From positions 1-35,473 of the forward strand of contig NZ_DEXW01000021.1 of the NCBI RefSeq assembly GCF_002364335.1: DNA of 35,473 bases. The letters run 5' to 3'. Each line of letters opens with the position of its first letter. The stretch's first letter is position 1. Below are positions 1 to 7,219 of this stretch, piece after piece. A model generated the notes under the pieces. That model did not search any database. It worked only from the letters and a program-made list of their open reading frames with translations, and was not told the origin of the DNA. A program made the position numbers and the translations under genes. This stretch comes from Winogradskyella sp. UBA3174. Lineage in GTDB: Bacteria; Bacteroidota; Bacteroidia; Flavobacteriales; Flavobacteriaceae.

Positions 1-46
1 GCTTAATTACTAGTCTTTTGTATCTTACGTAATATAATATCATTTC

Positions 47-220
47 ATGTATACTAGAGGCATATTTCCAGTCGCAGGTTTTATTAAATGGACACGACGA
101 CATATTTTTTTGTTTCTTATCTTAGCAATAATCCCTGTTGTATTATTTGATATAAGGCAGCTTATTGATGATACTCGTATTCCAAAACCTTATGAATGGA
201 AAAATGATATTGTAATGTAA
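47..220 (+). pseudogene. Internally deleted bestrophin-like channel remnant (57 codons)
   Basis: The short frame starts with ATG at 47 and stops at 218-220. Residues 1-34 contain FPVAGFIKWTRRHIFLF followed by a hydrophobic stretch, which resembles the N-terminus and first membrane helix of the bacterial bestrophin family (chloride channel-like proteins of about 280-330 residues). The last 22 residues (IRQLIDDTRIPKP and onward to DIVM) resemble the C-terminal tail of the same family, where an acidic 'EIDLRQML...IPEP' stretch is common. The middle, with the pore helices, is absent. I infer an in-frame internal deletion of roughly 240 codons that left a non-functional stub. Both family matches are from memory. 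The alternative is an unrelated one-helix membrane peptide. Confidence 0.45.
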
Positions 221-230
221 TTATAGAACA

Positions 231-266
231 TAAAAAAGCCTATCTAAAAGATAGGCCTTGTTTTTA
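231..266. terminator. Bidirectional rho-independent terminator
   Basis: An 8-bp perfect stem, GCCTATCT (238-245) and AGATAGGC (249-256), has an AAA loop. It is flanked by an A run on the left and a T run on the right, so it can stop transcription from both sides. It lies between the plus-strand remnant ending at 220 and the minus-strand cold-shock gene ending at 288. Confidence 0.8.
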
Positions 267-287
267 AAAAGATTGTAAGATATATAA

Positions 288-479
288 TTATATAACTTTT
301 ACATTGATTGCGTTTAATCCTTTTTTGCCTTCGGCTAAATCGAATTCTACATTGTCTCCTTCTCTAATCTCATCGACTAAACCAGAAATGTGTACAAAAT
401 GCTCTTTGTTGTTTCCTTCTTCTGTTATGAATCCAAAACCTTTAGAGTCATTAAAAAATTTTACTGTACCAGTACTCAT
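288..479 (-). CDS. Cold-shock domain protein (CspA family)
   Basis: This is a 63-residue single-domain cold-shock protein, an OB-fold that binds single-stranded RNA or DNA and acts as an RNA chaperone in the cytoplasm. It begins MSTGTVKFFNDSKGFGFIT. RNP1 is KGFGFI and the RNP2-type strand is HFVHIS, both intact, and the length is typical. A longer frame opens at an ATG ending at 506, but that ATG lies inside a good -7 promoter element (504-511), so translation should start at the ATG at 477-479. The gene is monocistronic: it has its own promoter upstream and a strong terminator directly downstream. Whether it is cold-induced cannot be told from sequence. Confidence 0.93.
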   Translation of the reverse strand: MSTGTVKFFNDSKGFGFITEEGNNKEHFVHISGLVDEIREGDNVEFDLAEGKKGLNAINVKVI

Positions 480-503
480 ATTATAAAATATTAAATTAAG
501 TGG

Positions 504-532
504 CAAAGGTAGTATAATTAGTTGAATTCCAA
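504..532 (-). promoter_or_regulatory. Bacteroidota-type promoter of the cold-shock gene
   Basis: On the minus strand TACCTTTG (504-511) fits the Bacteroidota -7 consensus TAnnTTTG exactly. A TTG (530-532) lies 18 bases further upstream, close to the expected -33 position. Transcription would begin near 499, giving a leader of about 20 bases before the ATG at 479. Confidence 0.55.
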
Positions 533-583
533 TTATTTTTTAGATTTTATTTTCAACAAGCTACAATATTAGTTAAACACTTA

Positions 584-613
584 ATAACTAGCTCTTAATA
601 AAGAGCTAGTTAT
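584..613 (-). terminator. Hairpin downstream of the SulP gene
   Basis: A perfect 13-bp stem, ATAACTAGCTCTT (584-596) with AAGAGCTAGTTAT (601-613), and a 4-base loop lie just after the SulP stop codon. The T tract expected on the minus strand is broken, so this may work as a 3'-end stabiliser or a weak terminator. Confidence 0.6.
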
Positions 614-615
614 AA

Positions 616-2292
616 TTATACATTATATTCTGATAAAGGTTTTGTGAATTTTTCAGGGTCAGCAGCTAAATGGTAACGAGGGTCGTCAACAGCTTCTGTA
701 ATAACTTCGTCGAATTTAGGATTAGCTTTCCTTAATAAAACTTTACAATCTTCGCTTAAATGCTTTAGCTTGATGGATTTTCCTTCAGCCTCATATTTAC
801 TTACTAAATTAAAGATAGCTTCTAGTGCCGAATGATCACTAACGCGTGATTCAACAAAATCGATTTCTACGTTTTTAGGATCATTTTTCGCATCGAATTT
901 AGAGTTGAAATTCTGAATAGATCCAAAAAATAAAGGACCCCATATTTCGTAAGTTTTTGTTCCATCTGTTTGTATGCGTTTACGGGCTCTAATCATGGTG
1001 GCGTTTTTCCATGCAAAGACTAAAGCAGAAATAATAACACCAGCGATAACGGCTACTGCTAAATCTTGCCACACTGTAATTGCAGAAACTACTATCAATA
1101 CAATAGCATCAGATAATGGTATTTTTCTAATAATTCTAAAACTACTCCAAGCGAATGTTCCGATAACCACCATAAACATTACACCTACTAATGCTGCAAT
1201 AGGAATTTGCTCTATTAAAGGTGCTCCAAACAATACAAAGCAGAGTAGAGCAATGGCAGCAACAGCACCAGATAAACGCCCGCGTCCACCAGAATCTACA
1301 TTAATAATGGATTGACCAATCATGGCACAGCCTCCCATACCTCCAAAGAATCCGTTTAACATGTTAGCACCTCCTTGGGCGATACACTCTCTGTTACTAT
1401 CCCCTCTTGTTTCTGTCATTTCATCAATAAGATTTAAGGTCATTAATGATTCAATTAAGCCAACTGCAGCCAATATAAATGCTGTAGAAAGAATTAAATC
1501 CCAATGGCCAGAAAGCGTTCCAAAGAAACCAAAAATCTGATCTTGAAATTTTGGTAAATCACCTTGTAGTCCTTCTCCACCGTTTTCGACAATAAAAGAG
1601 CCTACAGTGTTTACTTCAATTCCTCCAAAAATTGTAATACAAGCTACAACTACAATAGCTATTAATGCTGCAGGAACTTTTTTAGTAAGCTTTGGTAAGC
1701 CATACATAATCCCCATTGTTAAACCTATAAAGCCCATCATTTTCCAGAAAGCTGCATTTGATAATAAAGCAGTAAACCAATCTGAAGTATTATTTAATAT
1801 TGAAATATCTTTAGGTACAGCGTTAGGGAATAAACCTAATTGTGATAAGAAAATTACAATCGCTAATCCATTAACAAAGCCCATCATTACTGGATGTGGT
1901 ATTAAACGAACAAACTTTCCAAGTTTAAAAACACCAAAAATAATTTGTATACCACCAACAAATAAGAGTGTAATAAATAGCCATTGTAACCCTAGATTTT
2001 CAATAGGGGTATCAAGATTAATACCTACTTCATTTCCTTTTTGAATTAAATGTACCATAACTACAGCCATAGCGCCTGTAGCGCCTGAAATCATTCCAGG
2101 GCGTCCACCAAAAAGAGCCGTTACTATTCCCATCATAAACGCTCCATAAAGTCCCACTAAAGGATCTATACCAGCAACAAAGGCAAATGCTACAGCTTCA
2201 GGTACTAGAGCTAAAGCTACTGTTAAGCCAGAGAGAATATCATTCTTAGGGTTTTGGGTAAAGTTTTTTCTGGTTACTTGGCCTAGTATCAT
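616..2292 (-). CDS. SulP family inorganic anion transporter with STAS domain
   Basis: This 558-residue inner-membrane protein belongs to the SulP (SLC26-like) family, whose members carry sulfate, bicarbonate or other anions, usually by symport. The N-terminal signature is present around residues 30-75 (ALVPEAVAFAFVAGIDPLVG, then GGRPGMISGATGAMAVVM). About a dozen hydrophobic segments follow up to residue 430. The soluble tail (about 448-525) has the layout of a STAS domain with SDHSAL near 485-490. The substrate cannot be read from the sequence: members in marine bacteria include both sulfate permeases and BicA-type bicarbonate transporters. No sulfate-assimilation or carbonic anhydrase gene lies nearby. 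The gene appears monocistronic, with a TAnnTTTG box upstream and a hairpin downstream. Confidence 0.9.
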   Translation of the reverse strand: MILGQVTRKNFTQNPKNDILSGLTVALALVPEAVAFAFVAGIDPLVGLYGAFMMGIVTALFGGRPGMISGATGAMAVVMVHLIQKGNEVGINLDTPIENLGLQWLFITLLFVGGIQIIFGVFKLGKFVRLIPHPVMMGFVNGLAIVIFLSQLGLFPNAVPKDISILNNTSDWFTALLSNAAFWKMMGFIGLTMGIMYGLPKLTKKVPAALIAIVVVACITIFGGIEVNTVGSFIVENGGEGLQGDLPKFQDQIFGFFGTLSGHWDLILSTAFILAAVGLIESLMTLNLIDEMTETRGDSNRECIAQGGANMLNGFFGGMGGCAMIGQSIINVDSGGRGRLSGAVAAIALLCFVLFGAPLIEQIPIAALVGVMFMVVIGTFAWSSFRIIRKIPLSDAIVLIVVSAITVWQDLAVAVIAGVIISALVFAWKNATMIRARKRIQTDGTKTYEIWGPLFFGSIQNFNSKFDAKNDPKNVEIDFVESRVSDHSALEAIFNLVSKYEAEGKSIKLKHLSEDCKVLLRKANPKFDEVITEAVDDPRYHLAADPEKFTKPLSEYNV

Positions 2293-2314
2293 AATATGGT
2301 TTCTTAAAAGTCGG

Positions 2315-2322
2315 CAAATATA
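2315..2322 (-). promoter_or_regulatory. Putative -7 element of the SulP gene
   Basis: The minus strand reads TATATTTG here, an exact TAnnTTTG match, about 22 bases before the ATG at 2292. No -33 TTG at the usual spacing was found, so this is tentative. Confidence 0.4.
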
Positions 2323-2360
2323 TAGTATTTAGATTTAAAGCCGTATCAATTATTGGAAAC

Positions 2361-2390
2361 AAAAAAAGCACTAGTTTCCTGTGCTTTTTC
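2361..2390 (-). terminator. Terminator after the DUF4136 lipoprotein gene
   Basis: The stem AAAAAGCAC (2363-2371) pairs with GTGCTTTTT (2381-2389) around a 9-base loop. The A run at 2361-2367 gives a T tract on the minus strand. It lies 18 bases past the stop codon of the minus-strand gene and would end the DUF5522-hutU-DUF4136 unit. Confidence 0.7.
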
Positions 2391-2407
2391 ATCCTATTTG
2401 TTTTGTT

Positions 2408-2950
2408 TTATTTTATTTCTGGTGGAAACTGTTCCATTGTTTTAGATACAAATTCTTTTATCCTAGCTTCTTTTTTTTCCACATTTCTTGTGACCAAATA
2501 ACCAGTTCCAGAACCTTGCCAAATTAATTCTTTTTTTCTAGCGTCTATAAAATCTATAAAGAGCATTCCTTCTGTTCTAGTAGATACTTGGTTTCCGCCT
2601 CCCCAGCCCCATCCGCCGTAACCTCCCCAACCCCAAGCACCTGCGCCCCAAGCATTATTGTATATATCTACACGCTGGTTCGATTTGGTAAATATGCTCA
2701 CTAGTATATCTGGGTTTTCGGACTTCATCATGCCTTTAGCCATTAATTCTGCTTCAATAGCTCTTAATATTCTTCGTTTGTCAAGATCGCTAATTTCTGC
2801 CTTATCAATCCCTGGCTTAAAAAACGCGAAGGTTTTGTAGTTGTCAAAACTTACTTCTCTATCATAATCAGCTGCAACTCTAATAGAACTGCACGATGAT
2901 AGAAGGATAGCAAATAGTAAAACCGGAGTGAGTTTAATTAGTTTCTTCAT
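2408..2950 (-). CDS. DUF4136 domain lipoprotein
   Basis: The 180-residue protein has a lipoprotein signal (hydrophobic residues 5-19, then LLSSC with the lipidated Cys at 20). The mature part reads ADYDREVSFDNYKTFAFF, the typical opening of DUF4136 proteins, which are envelope lipoproteins of unknown role in Bacteroidota and Proteobacteria. Residues 98-120 form a Trp/Gly-rich stretch (WGAGAWGWGGYGGWGWGGG) inside the domain, a low-complexity insert seen in some members. The C-terminus contains KKELIWQGSGTGYL, another family feature. The gene starts 11 bases after the hutU stop, so it is probably read through from hutU, although a functional link to histidine breakdown is not evident. Confidence 0.85.
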   Translation of the reverse strand: MKKLIKLTPVLLFAILLSSCSSIRVAADYDREVSFDNYKTFAFFKPGIDKAEISDLDKRRILRAIEAELMAKGMMKSENPDILVSIFTKSNQRVDIYNNAWGAGAWGWGGYGGWGWGGGNQVSTRTEGMLFIDFIDARKKELIWQGSGTGYLVTRNVEKKEARIKEFVSKTMEQFPPEIK

Positions 2951-2961
2951 ATCGCTTTTTT

Positions 2962-4962
2962 TTAAATTGTTTCAAATAAATCGTCATCAACTTGATTTGG
3001 TAGTGTTACTCTTAAATTTGGCTCAGATTCCATGGCGCGTTTTATAGCAAAAATAGCACCTTCGTTTCTTGCCCAGCTTCGTCTTGAAACTCCATTATTA
3101 ACATCCCAAAATAACATCTGTTTTAGTCGTGTTGACGCTTCTTTACTACCATCAAGAACCATACCAAAACCTCCATTAATCACTTCGCCCCAGCCAACTC
3201 CACCACCATTGTGAATACTTACCCAAGTAGCTCCTCTAAAACTATCACCAATAACATTTTGAATTGCCATGTCTGCTGTAAAACGAGAACCATCATAAAT
3301 ATTGCTAGTTTCTCTATATGGAGAATCTGTACCAGATACGTCGTGATGATCTCTGCCTAATATTATAGTATCTATATCGCCTTCTGCAATAGCTTTATTA
3401 AACGCATCTGCAATTTTCATCCGTCCTTCTGCATCTGCATATAATATTCTGGCTTGCGAGCCTACAACCAATTTATTGTCTTGTGCACCTTTTATCCATT
3501 GAATATTATCTGCCATTTGTTGTTGAGTTTCTATCGGTGAGTGTTTTATTATTTCTTCGAGAATCTCACAAGCTATCTCATCTGTTTTAGCTAAATCCTC
3601 GGGCTTACCAGAAGCACACACCCAGCGAAATGGACCGAAGCCATAATCAAAGCACATAGGTCCCATAATATCTTGAACGTAACTAGAGTATTTAAAATCA
3701 ATACCATTATCAGCCATTATATCTGCACCAGCACGAGAAGCTTCGAGTAAAAATGCATTACCATAGTCAAAGAAATATGTGCCTTTAGCAGTGTGTTTAT
3801 TTACAGCTTCAGCATGTTTTCTTAGGCTTTCTTTTACTTTACTTTTAAATTCTTCAGGCTTATTTGCCATCATTTTGTTAGCCGCTTCAAAAGATAAGCC
3901 AACAGGGTAGTAACCACCAGCCCAAGGATTGTGTAAAGAGGTTTGGTCGCTACCTAAGTCTATATGAATATTTACTTCATCAAATTTCTCCCAGACGTCA
4001 ACGATATTTCCTAAATAGGCAAGGGAGGTCGTTTCTTTATTAGTTTTTGCTTTTTCAACACGAGCAACAAGAGCATTTAAATCTGTTATTTTTTCATCTA
4101 TCCACCCTTGGTCGAGTCTTAGTTGCGTAATTTTCGGATTTACTTCAGCACAAACCGTAATGCAACCTGCAATATTACCAGCTTTGGGTTGAGCGCCAGA
4201 CATGCCTCCTAATCCAGAAGTTACAAAAAGATTGCCTTTTGGTGACTTACCAATTTTTCTAAAAGCGTTCAAAACGGTAATGGTTGTGCCATGCACAATA
4301 CCTTGTGGGCCAATATACATGTAGCTACCAGCTGTCATTTGACCATATTGTGTAACACCTAAAGCATTAAATTTTTCCCAATCGTCTGGCTTGGAGTAAT
4401 TAGGAATCATCATACCATTTGTAACGACAACTCTTGGTGCTTCTTTATGAGAAGGAAATAAGCCCATAGGATGACCAGAGTACATAACTAAAGTTTGTTC
4501 GTTATTCATTTCAGCCAAATACTTCATGGTTAGGCGGTATTGTGCCCAGTTAGAAAATACGCCTCCGTTTCCGCCATAGGTAATAAGTTCATGCGGATGC
4601 TGTGCAACGGCATAATCTAAATTATTCTCAATCATCAGCATAATAGCTGCTGCTTGTTTAGATTTTGCCGGATATTCTGAAATTGGACGTGCATATATTT
4701 TATAGTCTGGTCTTAGACGATACATATAAATACGACCATACGTATCTAATTCATTTTTAAATTCTGGCATTAAAACAACATGATCCTTTTTATCAAAATA
4801 GCGTAGTGCATTTCTAAGGGCTAATTTTTCCTCATCAGAAGATAGAATCGCTTTACGTTTTGGAGCATGGTTTATTGAATAATCATAAGCCTTTGGTTGT
4901 GGTAATATATTTGGAATACCCTCTAATATTTGATCTTTGAATGATACTGTTGTTGTTCGCAT
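2962..4962 (-). CDS. hutU: Urocanate hydratase (urocanase)
   Basis: This cytosolic NAD+-dependent lyase converts urocanate to 4-imidazolone-5-propionate, the second step of histidine degradation. Conserved blocks are intact: TYGGNGGVFSN (128-138), GSYMYIGPQGIVHGT (212-226), the glycine-rich SGLGGMSGAQPKAG (249-262), LHNPWAGGYYPVG (343-355), GPMCFDYGFGPFRWVCASG (434-452), GRDHHDVSGTDSPYRETSN (536-554) and HNGGGVGWGEVINGG (584-598). At 666 residues it is about 100 longer than the classic 555-residue proteobacterial enzyme, as in the long form known from Bacteroidota. Its ATG overlaps the stop codon of the upstream DUF5522 gene (TAATG). hutH, hutI and hutG are not in the window, so the pathway must be completed elsewhere or be partial. 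Confidence 0.97.
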   Translation of the reverse strand: MRTTTVSFKDQILEGIPNILPQPKAYDYSINHAPKRKAILSSDEEKLALRNALRYFDKKDHVVLMPEFKNELDTYGRIYMYRLRPDYKIYARPISEYPAKSKQAAAIMLMIENNLDYAVAQHPHELITYGGNGGVFSNWAQYRLTMKYLAEMNNEQTLVMYSGHPMGLFPSHKEAPRVVVTNGMMIPNYSKPDDWEKFNALGVTQYGQMTAGSYMYIGPQGIVHGTTITVLNAFRKIGKSPKGNLFVTSGLGGMSGAQPKAGNIAGCITVCAEVNPKITQLRLDQGWIDEKITDLNALVARVEKAKTNKETTSLAYLGNIVDVWEKFDEVNIHIDLGSDQTSLHNPWAGGYYPVGLSFEAANKMMANKPEEFKSKVKESLRKHAEAVNKHTAKGTYFFDYGNAFLLEASRAGADIMADNGIDFKYSSYVQDIMGPMCFDYGFGPFRWVCASGKPEDLAKTDEIACEILEEIIKHSPIETQQQMADNIQWIKGAQDNKLVVGSQARILYADAEGRMKIADAFNKAIAEGDIDTIILGRDHHDVSGTDSPYRETSNIYDGSRFTADMAIQNVIGDSFRGATWVSIHNGGGVGWGEVINGGFGMVLDGSKEASTRLKQMLFWDVNNGVSRRSWARNEGAIFAIKRAMESEPNLRVTLPNQVDDDLFETI

Positions 4963-5123
4963 TACTTTTTTTTTAAAGTACTCTGGTTAAACCCATAAGG
5001 ACAATGTCTGCATCCACTTTCGCAACAATAACCTCGTTTTAGGTGGTATTGTCCTGTAAAGCAGCGATAACCTTCTGGTGTTAAATAATAATCGCCTTCT
5101 TCAATTGGGACGTATTTCTTCAT
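4962..5123 (-). CDS. DUF5522 family small cysteine-rich protein
   Basis: A 53-residue frame runs from ATG at 5121-5123 to TAA at 4962-4964. It contains CFTGQYHLKRGYCC (21-34) followed by ESGCRHCPYGF (35-45). The order FTxxYHLxRGxCCxSGCRHCPYG is what I recall as the DUF5522 signature. The five cysteines and the CxxC pair suggest a bound metal, but no function is established. The stop codon overlaps the hutU start (TAATG), which points to translational coupling. A -7 element TATCTTTG lies only 6 bases before the ATG, so the transcript may have almost no leader. The gene is short and easily missed. Confidence 0.85.
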   Translation of the reverse strand: MKKYVPIEEGDYYLTPEGYRCFTGQYHLKRGYCCESGCRHCPYGFNQSTLKKK

Positions 5124-5129
5124 ATTAAA

Positions 5130-5137
5130 CAAAGATA
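5130..5137 (-). promoter_or_regulatory. Putative -7 element for DUF5522-hutU
   Basis: The minus strand reads TATCTTTG (TAnnTTTG), ending 6 bases before the ATG at 5123. If used, the mRNA would be nearly leaderless. No clear -33 element was found. Confidence 0.4.
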
Positions 5138-5197
5138 ATGTAAATTGGTTTGATTTTTGAACTGAAGAAAGTGTGATTTTAATTTTAAAACATAATA

Positions 5198-5497
5198 ATG
5201 CCTAGAGGTTATATTGGGATTACTATTTTTCCTTTTATGTTTTTAAAGTATAAAGATTTGAAAAGTAATAAGGTTTTAATTAATCATGAAAAAATTTATT
5301 TGCGACAGCAACTAGAATTACTAATTGTCCTATTTTTTGTAATTTATAGTATTGAGTTTTTAGTACAATTAATCCAATATAAAGGCTGGAATTTAGCATA
5401 TCGTAATATTTCTTTCGAAAGAGAGGCTTATAGAAATGAGTCGGATTTAGACTTTTTAAAAAAACGAAGAATTTGGAATTTTATACATTATTTTTGA
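5198..5497 (+). CDS. Conserved hypothetical protein with HEKIYLRQQ motif
   Basis: A 99-residue protein of a type I recognise from Flavobacteriia but cannot assign a function. It begins MPRGYIGITIFPF, carries INHEKIYLRQQLELL at about residues 28-42, then a hydrophobic segment (about 43-60) and ends with charged residues after RNISFEREAYRNE. The HEK-I-Y piece resembles the HExxH zinc site of small membrane metalloproteases with the second histidine replaced by tyrosine; my recollection is that relatives have HEKIH, so this copy may have lost metal binding. It is the first gene of a tight operon, 7 bases before the PLP enzyme. Possible roles range from degenerate protease to structural membrane protein. 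Confidence 0.7.
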   Translation: MPRGYIGITIFPFMFLKYKDLKSNKVLINHEKIYLRQQLELLIVLFFVIYSIEFLVQLIQYKGWNLAYRNISFEREAYRNESDLDFLKKRRIWNFIHYF

Positions 5498-5504
5498 AAA
5501 CTCA

Positions 5505-6416
5505 ATGCATACTCCAACAACGTCATCAATTCAACAGGTTCCTTTAGAAAATAAAGGTAATATTCAGCTTTATATAAAGCGAGAGGATTTAATTCACCCT
5601 TTTATTTCAGGTAATAAATTTCGTAAACTAAAGTATAATATTTTAGAAGCTAAGCGCTTAAAAAAACAAACACTTTTAACTTTTGGTGGTGCTTATTCTA
5701 ATCATATTGCTGCTACAGCCTATGCGTGTAAAGAGAATGGCTTAAGTAGTATTGGTGTTATTAGAGGTGAAGAATTAACTGAGAAGATTAATGACAACCC
5801 TACATTGCGTTTTGCACAATCTTGTGGGATGAAACTTGTTTTTATAACACGAGATGACTATCGAAAAAAATCAGAAACTGAGTTTATTATTAAGCTAGAA
5901 TATAAATTTGGGGACTTTTATTTACTTCCTGAGGGTGGCACAAATGAATTGGCAGTTAAAGGCTGCAAGGAAATTATTAATTCTGAAGACGAGAAATTTG
6001 ATTATATATGTACTTGTGTTGGTACTGGTGGAACAATTTCTGGTATCATAAATGCTTCGAAATTAAAACAGAAAGTAATAGGTTTTCCTGCGTTAAAAGG
6101 TGATTTTTTAAACCAAGATATTCGTAAATTTGCAGTTCAGAATAATTGGGAGTTAATCACTGATTATCATTTTGGTGGTTATGGTAAAATAAAGCCTGAA
6201 TTGATAACGTTTATGAACATGTTTAAGGCTACTTATAATATTTCGTTAGATCCTATTTATACTGGTAAAATGATGTTTGGACTATTTGATTTGATTGAAC
6301 ATGGGTTTTTTCCAAATGACAGTAAGGTTTTAGCAATACATACAGGAGGATTACAAGGTGTTTCAGGAATGAATTTGAAATTAAAACGTAAAAATTTACC
6401 TTTAATAAAAGAATGA
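5505..6416 (+). CDS. PLP-dependent D-cysteine desulfhydrase / ACC deaminase family enzyme
   Basis: The 303-residue protein is a fold-type II PLP enzyme of the ACC deaminase / D-cysteine desulfhydrase group, cytoplasmic, which breaks down D-cysteine or related amino acids with release of ammonia. The cofactor lysine should be K38 in SGNKFRKLKY (35-44). GGAYSNH (61-67) supplies the Ser-Asn pair near the substrate carboxylate, GTGGT (173-177) is the phosphate loop, and HTGGLQG lies at 279-285. The length is slightly short of the usual 320-340. The sequence does not separate true ACC deaminases from desulfhydrases; the desulfhydrase activity is more common in this phylum. Its stop codon overlaps the next start (ATGA), so the two genes are translationally coupled. 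Confidence 0.88.
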   Translation: MHTPTTSSIQQVPLENKGNIQLYIKREDLIHPFISGNKFRKLKYNILEAKRLKKQTLLTFGGAYSNHIAATAYACKENGLSSIGVIRGEELTEKINDNPTLRFAQSCGMKLVFITRDDYRKKSETEFIIKLEYKFGDFYLLPEGGTNELAVKGCKEIINSEDEKFDYICTCVGTGGTISGIINASKLKQKVIGFPALKGDFLNQDIRKFAVQNNWELITDYHFGGYGKIKPELITFMNMFKATYNISLDPIYTGKMMFGLFDLIEHGFFPNDSKVLAIHTGGLQGVSGMNLKLKRKNLPLIKE

Positions 6417-7216
6417 AGACAGTAGTAAAATATACAGTAATTATTGTGCTAGCATTTGCTTTTAGTTGTGGGCCAAAAAAAGGTATCGTCACAAAAAAAG
6501 AGCGCAATAAAGAAAATACTGAGATTAAAGATAATACGAAAGAAACAAAAACAGATACAGAAAAGGAAGTTGTTAAAGTTACCAAACCACTTTCTAATGT
6601 TGACGTTTACATTAATAGGTTCAGCCCAATTGCAAGAGCAAAAATGCAAACATCTAAAATACCTGCAAGTATTACCTTGGCACAAGGTATCTTAGAATCT
6701 GGGGTCGGTAAAGGAAGATTGGCAGTAGAAGCTAATAATCATTTCGGAATTAAATGTCATGGATGGAAAGGTGCTAAAATTTACCATGACGACGATAGCT
6801 CTCAAGAATGTTTTAGAAAATATGAAAAACCTGAGTCGTCTTACGATGATCACTCTGAGTTTTTAACAGGAAGGAAACGTTATGCTAATCTGTTTAAATT
6901 AAAACCAGATGATTATAAAGGCTGGGCAAAAGGATTAAAAGCTGCTGGTTATGCAACAGATAGAAAATATCCACAAAAACTCATTAGTCTTATTGAGCGT
7001 TATGAGTTATACAAGTATGATAAAGAAGTTTTAGGTAATAATTCTGTTGAAATAATACCTGTTAATAGCGGTGTTCTTAGATATGTTATAGTAAAAGGTG
7101 ATACGTTATATTCTCTAGCAAAGCGATTTAATACATCTGTAGGTGCGATTAAAGATTTAAATAATATGACCTCTAATGATTTAAATTTAGGTCAGCAAAT
7201 AATGATCCCAAATTAA
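6413..7216 (+). CDS. Glucosaminidase (GH73)-LysM lipoprotein
   Basis: This 267-residue envelope lipoprotein probably cuts N-acetylglucosaminyl bonds in peptidoglycan. A signal with lipobox FSC puts the lipidated Cys at 19. A very Lys/Glu-rich linker (about 21-60) follows. The glucosaminidase (FlgJ/GH73-like) domain spans about 65-205 with LAQGILESGVGKGRL, where E95 is the expected general acid, plus NNHFGIKCHGWKG and YDDHSEFL. A single LysM domain (223-267; YVIVKGDTLYSLAKRFNTSV...LGQQIMIPN) ends the protein and should hold it on the wall. It overlaps the upstream PLP gene by 4 bases and ends 3 bases before hemL, so it belongs to a four-gene operon. Confidence 0.93.
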   Translation: MKTVVKYTVIIVLAFAFSCGPKKGIVTKKERNKENTEIKDNTKETKTDTEKEVVKVTKPLSNVDVYINRFSPIARAKMQTSKIPASITLAQGILESGVGKGRLAVEANNHFGIKCHGWKGAKIYHDDDSSQECFRKYEKPESSYDDHSEFLTGRKRYANLFKLKPDDYKGWAKGLKAAGYATDRKYPQKLISLIERYELYKYDKEVLGNNSVEIIPVNSGVLRYVIVKGDTLYSLAKRFNTSVGAIKDLNNMTSNDLNLGQQIMIPN

Positions 7217-7219
7217 TAT

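Noticed and set aside
304..486. Open frame on the plus strand antisense to the cold-shock gene
   Set aside because: It mirrors the reverse of a well-conserved gene and has no family features or promoter of its own.
480..506. Nine-residue N-terminal extension of the cold-shock protein
   Set aside because: The upstream ATG falls inside the -7 element, and family members begin at MSTGTVK.
974..2044. Several plus-strand frames inside the SulP gene
   Set aside because: They are antisense to an intact transporter and have no recognisable content.
2640..2700. GGTTCGA-like tRNA fragment
   Set aside because: It lies within the DUF4136 coding sequence and no cloverleaf surrounds it.
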